Positions 1-7,720 of a stretch of 14,237 bases of DNA are shown here, piece by piece; within the stretch, counting starts at the first letter, position 1, and every line of letters starts with the position of its first letter. Position numbers and translations under genes: made by a program. The DNA is from Pedobacter sp. UBA2067 (GTDB lineage Bacteria; Bacteroidota; Bacteroidia; Sphingobacteriales; Sphingobacteriaceae): the NCBI GenBank assembly GCA_002333205.1, contig DDAD01000096.1:24593-38829 (forward strand), given 5' to 3'. The notes beneath the pieces were generated by a model. The model saw only the letters and a program-made list of their open reading frames with translations, was not told the origin of the DNA and made no database searches.

Positions 1-375
1 AACGCTAAACCGACGGTACTCCGATCAACATTCATTTTCAATAAAAACTACACGAGATAATTTCGCTTTCTTATTTAAGAATTTGATGGAAGTTCACATC
101 AAGGATAAACAGCGGGTTGCTGATTACGCTGAACTTTTAGGCATTAGCAGAATTTCGCTTAACAAGGCGGTTAAAGCTCAATTCAATATAACTGCCAGCC
201 AATTACTAAAACAAAGGCTGGCGTTTGAAATTCAAAATTTGCTGATCTATTCCAATAGACGATAAATGAAATCGCCTACCAACTCAATTTTCCGGAGCCG
301 AACCATTTGGTGAGGTTTTTCAAGGCTCAAACTGGTCTGACGACAACAGCATTTATCAATGAGGTGAAGAAGTGA
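1..375 (+). pseudogene. AraC-family transcriptional regulator, C-terminal part, frameshifted
   Basis: The reading frame is open from the left edge (first full codon at base 2) and encodes an AraC/XylS-type DNA-binding domain: a linker helix, the first helix-turn-helix around the VADYAELLGISRISLNKAVK segment, and a second helix leading to LLIYSNRR. This frame stops at 263-265. The family sequence continues in the +1 frame from about 262 (INEIAYQLNF, then PEPNHLVRFFKAQTGLT) and ends at the TGA at 373-375. The two halves join if one base is restored near 256-262, so a single-base deletion, or a sequencing error, splits the second helix-turn-helix. Such regulators bind promoter half-sites as dimers, and the missing N-terminus would carry the sensor domain. 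The gene converges on the oxidoreductase at 465-1145. The family assignment is firm. Whether the break is real cannot be decided from sequence alone. Confidence 0.85.
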
Positions 376-410
376 TAAAGTTTAGTTGCGTACTTCCGGG
401 ACGGAAGCTT

Positions 411-455
411 AGAAAAGAAGGTGAGCTGACCAATATAGTCCTGGACAGACTCACC
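411..455 (-). terminator. Probable rho-independent terminator of the oxidoreductase gene
   Basis: The arms are GGTGAG-CTGACC at 420-431 and GGACAG-a-CTCACC at 443-455. They pair over 12 positions with one A/A mismatch and one bulged A, around an 11-nt loop. On the minus strand the stem is followed by the T-rich run CTTCTTTTCT (411-420), and it starts about 10 bp past the oxidoreductase stop. On the plus strand no T-run follows. A second small hairpin (CTTCC/GGAAG, 393-407) lies just beyond. Confidence 0.6.
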
Positions 456-464
456 AGTTAAATA

Positions 465-1145
465 CTACATAAAAGCACGAAGCTGCTCGTCTGCAGCAGC
501 ACGGTACTCCGCTCGTTTGCTGTGGTCTGCTTGTTCCAAAGCAGCTTTCAACGCTTCTTTATCCAGGTCATGGCAATAAGCTGGTGTGCCGGGCTCTTGT
601 TTCCAGGATTCTGAAAGTGAACCACAATCAATGGCATCAAAGCCGATGCTATCGATCAGTTGCATCACAACCTGCTTTTGAGATTCATCGTCGCCGGCAA
701 CGGAAATCGCGATCCGGTTTGGACTTCCAGCAGGAAGGCCTTTCTCCGCTAAGCTTGCCGCATAGATGTTGTTGAAGGCCTTGATCACAGGATGACCAAT
801 TACGCTAGCCACCCAGGCACTATCGGTCTGACCCGCTACGATTTCTTTAAGTTCCCCATCCCGGGTCGGGTAATAATTTCCAGTGTCGACGATAATCGCC
901 TTTGAGGCTGAAAGAACATCGATTGGTAATTCGGGTATTGCCTTTTCTGGAATGGTGATAATAACAAGATTTTCTGCGGCTGCAGCCTCTTCTGCAGTTA
1001 CTGCCGTTGCCCCTGTTTCTGCTGCGACATCTTTCAAAGTTTCGGGACCCCGTGAGTTTGCAATCTTTACTTCATGCCCAATTTTTGTCAGGTGGTGTAC
1101 AAGCGCGGTACCAATGTTCCCTGATCCAATAATTCCTATTTTCAT
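465..1145 (-). CDS. NAD(P)-binding oxidoreductase, F420-dependent NADP reductase (NPD1) type
   Basis: This 226-aa protein opens with a Rossmann fold (MKIGIIGSGNIG, with G7-x-G9-x-x-G12). N30-S31-R32 sits at the end of the second strand, the position and motif used in F420H2:NADP oxidoreductases to hold the NADP 2'-phosphate. A VIITIPEKAIPEL strand and a VIKAFNN segment (about 120-126) also match that family. Length is close to the usual 200-230 aa. Bacteroidota are not known to make F420, so the real partner substrate is probably something else; NADP(H)-dependent reduction is inferred, not shown. The start is supported by an unusually good Shine-Dalgarno, GAGGAAAG, ending a few bases before the ATG, in a window where most genes lack one. 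G+C is visibly higher here (about half in a sampled line) than in the middle of the window. Its neighbour is a convergent broken AraC regulator. Confidence 0.85.
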   Translation of the reverse strand: MKIGIIGSGNIGTALVHHLTKIGHEVKIANSRGPETLKDVAAETGATAVTAEEAAAAENLVIITIPEKAIPELPIDVLSASKAIIVDTGNYYPTRDGELKEIVAGQTDSAWVASVIGHPVIKAFNNIYAASLAEKGLPAGSPNRIAISVAGDDESQKQVVMQLIDSIGFDAIDCGSLSESWKQEPGTPAYCHDLDKEALKAALEQADHSKRAEYRAAADEQLRAFM

Positions 1146-1449
1146 ACTTTCCTCGATTTATTTTTTATTCCGATGTGGAGAATAGTTTAACCTAAGAATC
1201 TGCTCAAAAGTTTGGTGTAAAAGAAGTTTACAGGCCAATTTGTCGGGTTTCTTACACAAAGTCGGGATTGCTCTGAAAAAGTTCCTTTTCTGAGACAAAA
1301 CTCATACTGTAATTGAGTACACCTGGTCTTAAGTGAGATACTATAAGCTTAATATTACCTAAATACTATTTACTTTATTCAGTATTGTGATCTATTAAAT
1401 CGAACTAAGCGTATCTTGATTTATGCACTAACATTTTGGTCTTACCAGG
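1146..1449. other. Intergenic gap between two minus-strand genes
   Basis: No gene seen. It is the upstream region of the oxidoreductase and the downstream region of the sensor kinase. It contains an imperfect hairpin (1215-1224 with 1248-1257, GTGTAA/TTACAC core), a short direct repeat GTCGGG (at 1242 and 1261), one copy of the dispersed TGAGAC motif (1282-1296), and a 7-bp inverted pair ACCTGGT (1321-1327)/ACCAGGT (1444-1450). No clear promoter consensus was identified. Confidence 0.5.
1282..1296 (+). repeat. Dispersed motif TTCnTTTnnTGAGAC, copy 1
   Basis: The sequence is TTCCTTTTCTGAGAC. It lies in the gap between the kinase and the oxidoreductase and is flanked by AAAAAG upstream and AAAA downstream. 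It shares 12 invariant positions with four other intergenic copies on the same strand. Function unknown. Confidence 0.6.
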
Positions 1450-2649
1450 TCAAAGACATTGATCTACGATATCTACTTCTGGAAGCATCGGCAGGGTAAA
1501 ACAAAATGTAGAGCCTTTTCCAGGCGTGCTTTCCACCCATAATCTGCCGTTCTGACTTCTAATTATTTCCATGCATATGAAGAGCCCCAAACCTAGTCCC
1601 GATTCTAACTGGTTGGCGGTATACTCCGCCTTGTAAAAGCGTTTGAAAATGTTGTCTAAACTCTTCTTAGGTATACCTCTGCCGTAGTCTTGAATACACA
1701 CCACGGCATCTGTTTCTTTTTGCTCCAGTGAGATATCTATGATGGTGTCTTTTGAAGAAAACTTAACTGCATTTGAGATCAAATTGTAAATCACCTGTTG
1801 TATTCTGTCGGGGTCACCATGTAGCACTAGCTTGTGGGGCGTTTTGAAGCGTATGGTCCGGTCCGTGATAAAGGAAGTAAACTCGTCAGCAACCCCCTCA
1901 ATTAGTAGATTTAGATCATAGGGTACAACGCTTTGCTGCAGCTTTCCATTTTCAAGCTTTGACACGTTAACCAGATCATTAATCAGCCTGGTCAGGCGAT
2001 CAATTTGCTTGTCCATTCCCTGGGCCATGTCTATGGCAAAGTCATTCTCTATTTTCTTCATCTTGCTGATAAGTACCTGACAACGCATTTTCAATGAAGT
2101 TAAGGGCGTTTTCAGTTCATGACTAACCGTACTTATAAAATCATCCTTATGCCGGTCAAGTTGCTTACGATCGGTAATGTCTTCCAAAATGGTAAAACCA
2201 TGTACCTCTCCTTGATCTTGAAACCTTATGGTGTTAACCCGGCACCATATTTCTTTTTTGTCCTTATTGATCAGACAAGCCTCAAGACTGAAGAAAGGAA
2301 GCTCTTTCTTCCACAAAGCATCATGCAGATCATACCAGTAGGCAATAAAATCAGGATGGGTATAATCCAGTATCGTAGTTCCAAGAATTTCTTCCTTGCT
2401 GTAGCCAAGCATATCGCAAAGTGCATTATTGATATTGACCATCTTAAGGTCAATGTCGATAATTTTATGGGGTACATTAGACTGCTCAAAAACAGTTTTG
2501 AACCTTTCGTCACTTTCTTTTAAACGCTCCTCAGTGCTCAATCTATCTTGAAGATTGATCAAGGCATTTTGATAAGAGGCTTCAAGCTGCTCAATCTTGT
2601 TCTTTAAAGCTTTATTTTCATCTTCTAACTCCTGGTATGATTTTCCCAT
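1450..2649 (-). CDS. PAS-domain sensor histidine kinase
   Basis: This 399-aa protein has a predicted coiled coil at the N-terminus (about 1-45, rich in E/K/L/Q), a PAS domain with PAC end (about 46-165, ending GFTILEDITDRKQ), a HisKA dimerisation helix with the phospho-acceptor histidine H177 in STVSHELKTPL, and a HATPase_c domain. The ATPase boxes are visible: N-box NLISNAVKFSS (about 289-299), G1 DYGRGIP (321-327), G2 GLGLGLFI (351-358) and GKGSTF (about 377-382). There are no transmembrane segments, so it is a cytoplasmic sensor; the PAS ligand cannot be told from sequence. No response regulator is adjacent, so it is an orphan kinase or signals to a distant partner, possibly the free receiver at 8880-9248 (inference). 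The ATG at 2649 is preceded only by a weak purine stretch (CAGGGA), as is common in Bacteroidota. Confidence 0.95.
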   Translation of the reverse strand: MGKSYQELEDENKALKNKIEQLEASYQNALINLQDRLSTEERLKESDERFKTVFEQSNVPHKIIDIDLKMVNINNALCDMLGYSKEEILGTTILDYTHPDFIAYWYDLHDALWKKELPFFSLEACLINKDKKEIWCRVNTIRFQDQGEVHGFTILEDITDRKQLDRHKDDFISTVSHELKTPLTSLKMRCQVLISKMKKIENDFAIDMAQGMDKQIDRLTRLINDLVNVSKLENGKLQQSVVPYDLNLLIEGVADEFTSFITDRTIRFKTPHKLVLHGDPDRIQQVIYNLISNAVKFSSKDTIIDISLEQKETDAVVCIQDYGRGIPKKSLDNIFKRFYKAEYTANQLESGLGLGLFICMEIIRSQNGRLWVESTPGKGSTFCFTLPMLPEVDIVDQCL

Positions 2650-2925
2650 TCCCTGTCATTTCTCATTATTATACACATAGCTACTTAAATAGTTTTAAAG
2701 CATGATTGCCTTTGAGAGCGTCTGATAGGTGAAAACAAATTCAAATACAAGTTTTTTGGTTCTTTGGAGAATGATCTTATTTATACTGTTTCTCGAAATG
2801 CTTTGGAAATACATTTTCTTTCTTGTGGACAAATACTAAGATTTTCTTTACTACCGGTAATAGTTATATAAATATTAGGCATTTGTACTTTATTGTATAT
2901 TGAGCTCTACAAACTACGACAACGC

Positions 2926-3993
2926 ATGAAAAATCTTCTTTTACTTTTCTTTTTGCTGCTGCCTTTTTGCGAAAGCCTAGTTGCACAATCAACAACTATC
3001 AAAACAAATAACTTGCCCATTGAGCGGGACAGCGTCTGGATGCTGACATACTTCCGTCAGCGATATCCTACACGCATCGAAATAAATGCTAAAGGGGAAA
3101 CTGTGGAAGTGCCTTTACCAAATCCAATGCTGGTTGCTAAACTCCATGTGGCATTATCAACTGACGGTCGTCACTGGGCTGCACTTAATGACAATAAACC
3201 CACATGGGATCTTTTTATGCGTGATCAATATATTCATCGTGGAGAAGATGGCCTTTGGAGATTAATAGCAACAGGAGGAGGTGGTGCCATTGAAGACAGG
3301 AAAAAGCTCGGGCCTAGTGCCACCTACGCAACATCAAAGGATTTGGTTAACTGGAAATTCGACAAATACATACATCTAATGAAGGATGTTAAAGATGAAA
3401 AAGGAGAATTAGTTAAAAACATTTGGGCACCAGAATTTTACTTTAATGCAGAGACAAAAGAGTATACCATTTTCTGGTCATCTTCATTCAAAGACGCGGG
3501 GTGGAAAGAAAGTAGATTATGGTATTGCAAAACTACGGACTGGAAAACCTTCAGTACAGCAAAGGTTTTGTTTGCTCCACCATATTCTGTCATAGATGGG
3601 ACGATAACTAAGCATAAGGGGGTTTATTACTTGTTTCATAAAGAAGAAGAGTTTGGAGAGCAAACTGGAGAACGGCGAGGCATTCGTATCGCTACATCTA
3701 AAAATATAGAAGGGCCGTATGATATTCATCATGGTCCATTAAATGATGGACAGGTTGTACCTACAATAACAGAAGGACCAAGCGTTATGAAAGATCCTGT
3801 TAAATCTGGATGGTTATTGTTGTATGATTATCCCATGGTTGATCAGTATGGAGTTTCATCTTCGACAGATCTATTCAATTGGAAGGTGGAGAAGGAAGTG
3901 GCCATGCCAGAAGATGCAAGACATGGCAGCGTGTCACTTATATCTGCACATGAAGCAAAAACCCTGTTAAAAGCATTCCCTAGCAAAAAATAA
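2926..3993 (+). CDS. Secreted glycoside hydrolase, GH43-like five-bladed beta-propeller
   Basis: The ATG at 2926 is chosen because it begins a clean signal peptide (MKNLLLLFFLLLPFCESLVAQ, cleavage after about residue 20-22). An in-frame TTG at 2893 would only add residues before it. The mature protein of about 333 residues shows repeated propeller-blade patterns (D/E-G-xWR/YYLFHK, TSKDLVNWKF, STDLFNWKV). Candidate catalytic acids match the GH43 layout: D100 in FMRDQYIHRG (general base), D224 in VIDGTITKHKG (pKa modulator) and E283 in ITEGPSVMK (general acid), plus H333 in ARHGSV near the end. GH43 enzymes cleave arabinose- or xylose-containing chains, and related clan-F families share the fold, so the exact substrate is open. 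No SusC/SusD pair or other carbohydrate gene is beside it, so it is not in an obvious utilisation locus. Export to periplasm or outside is inferred from the signal peptide. Confidence 0.85.
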   Translation: MKNLLLLFFLLLPFCESLVAQSTTIKTNNLPIERDSVWMLTYFRQRYPTRIEINAKGETVEVPLPNPMLVAKLHVALSTDGRHWAALNDNKPTWDLFMRDQYIHRGEDGLWRLIATGGGGAIEDRKKLGPSATYATSKDLVNWKFDKYIHLMKDVKDEKGELVKNIWAPEFYFNAETKEYTIFWSSSFKDAGWKESRLWYCKTTDWKTFSTAKVLFAPPYSVIDGTITKHKGVYYLFHKEEEFGEQTGERRGIRIATSKNIEGPYDIHHGPLNDGQVVPTITEGPSVMKDPVKSGWLLLYDYPMVDQYGVSSSTDLFNWKVEKEVAMPEDARHGSVSLISAHEAKTLLKAFPSKK

Positions 3994-4166
3994 AAGAAAG
4001 GGCTTACTTTGAAAGTTTGAGCCATTTCTGTAACATCAGGTGTGTTTTATCGATTGTTACGGGATAACTGAGCCAATAAAAACACAGAAGATTAATTAGG
4101 CTATTTCTTCTTTTTATGAGGCTCGATCTTGATTTTGGATAAGGCACCAATAGTGCTGGATATATA

Positions 4167-4196
4167 GATATAAAAATATCATGATATTCTTATATC
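4167..4196. promoter_or_regulatory. 30-bp near-perfect palindrome
   Basis: GATATAA-a-AATATCATGATATT-c-TTATATC is symmetrical about 4181/4182. The inner 14 bp (4175-4188) are a perfect palindrome and the 7-bp outer arms match exactly, with one mismatched pair (4174/4189). The symmetry without a loop favours a dimeric protein-binding site over a transcript hairpin, though a cruciform is possible. It lies about 170 bp past the glycosidase stop and about 255 bp before the 162-aa gene. The role is inferred. Confidence 0.5.
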
Positions 4197-4297
4197 ACAG
4201 TAACTTACCGCTAAAAGAAAATACACTCAATTTAGGTCGGTATACTATAATGCTATTGATAAAACGCGGCTCAATCATGACACGAGAGCGCTTAAGC

Positions 4298-4312
4298 TTC
4301 CTTTTCTGAGAC
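4298..4312 (+). repeat. Dispersed motif TTCnTTTnnTGAGAC, copy 2
   Basis: The sequence is TTCCTTTTCTGAGAC, identical over all 15 bp to copy 1. It is immediately preceded by the palindrome GCTTAAGC and lies in the gap before the 162-aa gene. Confidence 0.6.
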
Positions 4313-4449
4313 TAACAGCTTTAAACGAAATTCTCATGTACAAACAAGTTCGGTAAAGTCTAAATTTGAGTTAAGACAACTATAGCTTTTTTTTTGTTAA
4401 AGTAGGAATACACTAACCTCACGTTATATCTAGATATTATCGACAAGTA

Positions 4450-4938
4450 ATGATCAAAATTATACAAGAATTCTTACAGGACGCTACAACTCAGTCCATT
4501 CATGTTGATGAAGTTGTGGATGAGCAATTATTAGTCAGTAAGAAAAATCTGTGGGATCACAGCCTTGCATTTTTCAATAATATAGTAGCTGAAGTTAAGA
4601 GTGCTCAACTGACACATATAAAGGTCGATTTGCAAGTTGAACTAAACAGTGATCTAAATATTCTTGTCGGTCCCCCAGAAGATGAAGAATCTTTAATCGA
4701 CTCAGTTGACATATTTGCTATGCCAGAAGTTATAATCTCGAGGCCTAGAAAAGAGCTTTGGTGTCCGAAGATTGAATTATATACATGTCCCATTTTCTTT
4801 GATATTGATGGGCTAGGTCAAGATATATTCATCTTGTATGAGGAATATCGGACAATAGAGGAAAAGCAAGAAGGTTTAGAATTCACCAGATGGCTTACGG
4901 TTTCTTATGTAAACGACACGATCACCAATACCTTTTGA
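4450..4938 (+). CDS. Hypothetical protein, 162 aa
   Basis: I do not recognise this protein. It is 162 residues, rich in D/E and I/V, with no signal peptide, lipobox or membrane segment, so probably a soluble cytoplasmic protein. A helical N-terminal part (about 1-55, with EFLQDATTQSIHVDEVVDEQ) is followed by strand-like segments (HIKVDLQVEL, VDIFAMPEVIIS, IELYTCPIFFDIDG, DIFILYEEYR, FTRWLTVSYV), suggesting an alpha/beta fold. It is flanked on both sides by large non-coding gaps and ends in a convincing terminator three bases past its stop, so it is probably transcribed as a single gene. No ribosome binding site is visible before the ATG at 4450. Reality as a gene is supported by length and terminator; no function can be given. 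A small immunity-type protein is one untested possibility. Confidence 0.65.
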   Translation: MIKIIQEFLQDATTQSIHVDEVVDEQLLVSKKNLWDHSLAFFNNIVAEVKSAQLTHIKVDLQVELNSDLNILVGPPEDEESLIDSVDIFAMPEVIISRPRKELWCPKIELYTCPIFFDIDGLGQDIFILYEEYRTIEEKQEGLEFTRWLTVSYVNDTITNTF

Positions 4939-4941
4939 AAA

Positions 4942-4962
4942 GAAGCTAATGCTTCGTTTTTT
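4942..4962 (+). terminator. Rho-independent terminator of the 162-aa gene
   Basis: The stem is GAAGC (4942-4946) and GCTTC (4951-4955) with loop TAAT, followed by GTTTTTT (4956-4962). It begins 3 bp after the TGA stop. The 3' arm and T-run overlap dispersed motif copy 3. Confidence 0.75.
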
Positions 4963-4967
4963 GAGAC
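4953..4967 (+). repeat. Dispersed motif TTCnTTTnnTGAGAC, copy 3
   Basis: The sequence is TTCGTTTTTTGAGAC. Here the motif forms the 3' arm and T-tract of a terminator hairpin, so this copy lies at the end of a transcript. Confidence 0.6.
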
Positions 4968-5297
4968 AAGATCTTACTTTTCTTAGCCTAGACTCTCCAT
5001 TTATACCACCGGATATCAAGATTATTTAAATTTTATCGGTAACAATTGGGAACCAGTATTGCTTGTACTAATGAGAGTAGTATAATCCTTAAATGGACAC
5101 CAACTTTATGGCTTGTTGGTAGATCTTCACATGGTCCAACTAATTCAAATTATAGCAGTTCCACTTCCGATATTTGTTTGAATTTGGATACTTGACTGGA
5201 GTAAATAATCTCTTTTATATTTAAAAATTGATTAAATTAGTAATAGGCTCACAGACAGACGAATAGGTGTTTAGTGAATCATTAAATCTAAGTTCTG

Positions 5298-6050
5298 ATG
5301 AAAAAGCAAATTCAATTTTTTCTAAGCCTGTCAATCTTAATTCTTATTGCTTGCAGTTCACAAAAATCTGCCTATAAAAAGCAAGAGGAAGTTTTACCTG
5401 GATTCACATTACTTTCCTCTCCCAATAATTTGGAAAAGCCAGGTACTGTGTTTGCAATAGATAAGAAAGGAAAAAGACAGCCCTTAATTCAACTGCAGCT
5501 CCCAGTAGACTCAAGTACAAATGAAATTGCGCAAGATAGCGGGAAAAGAAGCTCAAATTTTTCAGTACTTCTAAGTTTTCTAGGCACAGAAAAGTCGAAA
5601 ATTACAGCAGAGAATAGTTTCAAGTTGAGTAAAAACATAAAATATAACTTGAAATTGGAAGGAAGCACCTTACATAGAGTCGAACTACTTAAGGTCTCGC
5701 AAGAGTTGGAAAATGTAAAAAAACAGATTCAACGATTTTCTGAACTGAACAATATGGCCGATTATCAATTCTACGTTGTAACTGAAGCTGTGAAGGCTAA
5801 ATCACTGTTATATAAATTTGATTCTAAAGATTCAACAGATATAGGTTTAAAGACAGATATAAAAAAAATAATTAATGCAAATCCAAAAGTTACTTGGAAT
5901 AGTGATCGCAGCTATGATTTAAGTTATAATTTGAAGTCCTCATTATATGTTTTCGCTAAATACTTTAGTTTAACCATTATGAATAGAGGGGGCCAAGAGG
6001 GTCTAAGTATTGATAGGCAAGTAGATAGTATTGATCCTCTTCATAAATAA
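5298..6050 (+). CDS. Putative lipoprotein with domain shared with its downstream neighbour
   Basis: This 250-aa protein has a type II signal peptide: MKKQ, a hydrophobic stretch, and the lipobox LIAC with C19 as the expected lipidated cysteine, followed by SSQK. After the lipobox the whole protein is a domain I cannot name, carrying EEVLPGFT (about 36-43), a PGTVFAIDK segment, RQPLIQLQL, a charged helix (about 115-150) and the pair YQFYVVTEAVKAKSLLYKF and SLYVFAKYFSL. The same ordered landmarks occur in the N-terminal 220 residues of the next protein, so the two are paralogues by duplication. This copy has no catalytic domain. Its stop is 3 bp before the ATG of the next gene, so they are cotranscribed. 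A binding, anchoring or chaperone-like role beside the phosphatase is inference. Confidence 0.85.
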   Translation: MKKQIQFFLSLSILILIACSSQKSAYKKQEEVLPGFTLLSSPNNLEKPGTVFAIDKKGKRQPLIQLQLPVDSSTNEIAQDSGKRSSNFSVLLSFLGTEKSKITAENSFKLSKNIKYNLKLEGSTLHRVELLKVSQELENVKKQIQRFSELNNMADYQFYVVTEAVKAKSLLYKFDSKDSTDIGLKTDIKKIINANPKVTWNSDRSYDLSYNLKSSLYVFAKYFSLTIMNRGGQEGLSIDRQVDSIDPLHK

Positions 6051-6053
6051 TCC

Positions 6054-7493
6054 ATGTATATTCGGAAATCACTGTTGGCTATATTCTCTATATTAACTAT
6101 GCTCGCTTGTAGGCCACAAAAAGAGCATTTCGAAAGTATGCCTGAAGTTCTACCTGGATTTACAGCAATCGCTGCACCTAACGAATTTGAAATCCCTGGT
6201 ACTATATTTTCCGTCGATAAACAAAAGGTGAGACAACCGATTACAACATTAAAAGTCTCTATCCAGAGATCTGAAGTGGCAGTTAGCGAAGCTAGAGGTT
6301 ACAAAAAATCTAATGTAGGTTCATTGTTAGGATTTTTAGGAAGCATTAGCACTATGACGTTTAGTCAAAACAAGCAAATATCATATGAGTTACAACTAAA
6401 AGACAATTTACAAGAACGCTTACAATTGATGGACATTGAAACACAACTACAAGAAGTAAAATTGGACATCAAAAAGTTTGCTAAAGAAAATGCAACCGGT
6501 AAGCTCGAATTTTACATTGTTACTGAATCAGTTAAGGCGAAGAGACTTACATATGCATTTTCGACAAACAGATCTGGCGAATTTGAATACAAAACGGATA
6601 TAGACCAAATTGTCAAAATGAATCCAAAAATAAAGTGGGAAAATGAAAAACATTCATTGTTGGCATATGATTTAGATAAACCATTATACGTATATGCTAA
6701 ATATTTTAAATTGAAAGTAGATTTAAAAGGTAATTTACGACTGGGACAAGAAGTTAAAGCTGGTGAACCCATCTACATAAACAACAAAAATCTTCTTGGT
6801 ATCGCTTATAGACAAACCGCTGCCGAATTTAAAGCACTGTGTTTCCAAGCATACAATATAGCTAAGTATAAAGTGAATGACGAAATTGCCAAAAATCGAG
6901 GAGATACGTTGCTGGCTGTAATAACAGATATAGATGACACCATTTTTGATTCTAGTCCATATTCTGTACAAACGTTAGAATCTATTAAAACGTTTGAACC
7001 TGAAGTATATCATAGATGGTTATTAAGTGCCTCTGCAGATACGATCGCAGGATCAGCATCTTTTTTTAATTATGCTAAGTCAAATCATGTTGAGGTATTC
7101 TATGTCACAAATAGGCAGCCTGATGAAATAGAGGCGACGATAAAGAATTTGAAAAAATTTGGATTTCCCAATGCAGATGACGCCCATATATTTCCAAAGA
7201 CGTCTACCAGCAGTAAATCACAAAGATACTACGAGATTGGAAAGAAATTTAAGATCATTCTTTATATAGGGGATAGTTTAAGCGATTTTGTAGGAGATTT
7301 ATATTACTCCAAATCAACGGTAGAGAAACGAAATGAATTGGTAAGATCAATTTCAGGCAAATTTGGCAATACGTTTATCATTTTACCTAATTCTGAATAT
7401 GGTGATTGGCAGGGTGCTATTTATAATTACGATTACAAACTAAGTCCTAAGCAGCAAGATTCTATTTTGAGAATAAAGATCAATGGAAACTGA
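6054..7493 (+). CDS. Lipoprotein with C-terminal class C acid phosphatase (e(P4)-like HAD) domain
   Basis: This 479-aa protein starts with a lipoprotein signal (lipobox MLAC, C19). Residues about 29-235 form the same unnamed domain as the upstream protein (PEVLPGFT, PGTIFSVDK, LEFYIVTESVKAKRLTYAF, LYVYAKYFKL). Residues about 248-465 are a HAD subfamily IIIB phosphatase like e(P4): helix YRQTAAEFKALCFQAYN, motif I DIDDT (nucleophile D292, acid/base D294), SSPY after it, motif II FYVTNR (T352), a lysine-bearing motif III region (K382/K388 in PKTSTSSKSQRYYEI), motif IV GDSLSDF (406-412), and the C-terminal YGDWQGAIYN typical of the family. e(P4) enzymes dephosphorylate nucleoside monophosphates and NMN at the outer membrane or cell surface using Mg2+. 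All catalytic residues are present, so activity is likely. Ordinary members are about 250-280 aa, so the extra N-terminal domain is unusual. The G+C content is low, near 30% in a sampled line. Confidence 0.9.
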   Translation: MYIRKSLLAIFSILTMLACRPQKEHFESMPEVLPGFTAIAAPNEFEIPGTIFSVDKQKVRQPITTLKVSIQRSEVAVSEARGYKKSNVGSLLGFLGSISTMTFSQNKQISYELQLKDNLQERLQLMDIETQLQEVKLDIKKFAKENATGKLEFYIVTESVKAKRLTYAFSTNRSGEFEYKTDIDQIVKMNPKIKWENEKHSLLAYDLDKPLYVYAKYFKLKVDLKGNLRLGQEVKAGEPIYINNKNLLGIAYRQTAAEFKALCFQAYNIAKYKVNDEIAKNRGDTLLAVITDIDDTIFDSSPYSVQTLESIKTFEPEVYHRWLLSASADTIAGSASFFNYAKSNHVEVFYVTNRQPDEIEATIKNLKKFGFPNADDAHIFPKTSTSSKSQRYYEIGKKFKIILYIGDSLSDFVGDLYYSKSTVEKRNELVRSISGKFGNTFIILPNSEYGDWQGAIYNYDYKLSPKQQDSILRIKINGN

Positions 7494-7607
7494 TTTCAGA
7501 ATTAAATGAGTAATAACGTTACTTAGTCGAAATTTACTTTCTGAAACGATAAGTTTCCATGGATATAACAACCTATTTTTAAGTATTCCTACGCTACCAT
7601 CAATCAG

Positions 7608-7622
7608 TTCCTTTTTTGAGAC
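7608..7622 (+). repeat. Dispersed motif TTCnTTTnnTGAGAC, copy 4
   Basis: The sequence is TTCCTTTTTTGAGAC, about 115 bp after the phosphatase stop. No stem precedes it, unlike copy 3, so the motif is not simply a terminator. Confidence 0.6.
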
Positions 7623-7695
7623 GAATTCAAGCATTTACTTACCGGACCCAAAGCTAAAACAAGAACTTTAGGTTTTTTAAAGTGACCACTTCGTA

Positions 7696-7720
7696 ATTGT
7701 CGTTACGCTGTAACGACAAT
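7696..7720. promoter_or_regulatory. Perfect 11-bp inverted repeat with 3-nt centre
   Basis: ATTGTCGTTAC (7696-7706), GCT, GTAACGACAAT (7710-7720). Both arms match exactly. No T-run follows on either strand, so it is either a dimeric regulator site or a very stable RNA hairpin. It sits in a 490-bp gap without genes. Confidence 0.55.

Larger units (their letters stand above)
3994..4449. other. A+T-rich intergenic gap with a large dyad and a motif copy
   Basis: No gene seen on either strand. Contents: a stem GTAAC-ATC/GAT-t-GTTAC (4030-4060) just after the glycosidase, the 30-bp dyad at 4167-4196, an 8-bp palindrome GCTTAAGC (4290-4297) directly before dispersed motif copy 2 (4298-4312), and a run of nine T at about 4387-4395 upstream of the next gene. 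The T-run is preceded by a 4-bp stem AGTT/AACT that is too weak to call a terminator. Confidence 0.5.
4939..5297. other. Intergenic gap before the lipoprotein operon
   Basis: Apart from the terminator and motif copy 3, no gene is seen. A 6-bp hairpin ACCAAC (5099-5104)/GTTGGT (5115-5120) competes with an alternative pairing GTTGG (5115-5119)/CCAAC (5136-5140), which could be a switch or chance. The promoter of the lipoprotein operon should lie in the A+T-rich stretch 5200-5290, but I could not place it with confidence. Confidence 0.4.

Noticed and set aside
2893..2925. TTG start extending the glycosidase by 11 residues
   Set aside because: The extension would put charged residues before an otherwise standard signal peptide that starts at the ATG at 2926.
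4953..7622. Motif copies as integron attC sites or promoter -35 elements
   Set aside because: No paired R'/R'' core sequences are present, and no shared -10-like sequence occurs at a fixed distance downstream of the five copies.
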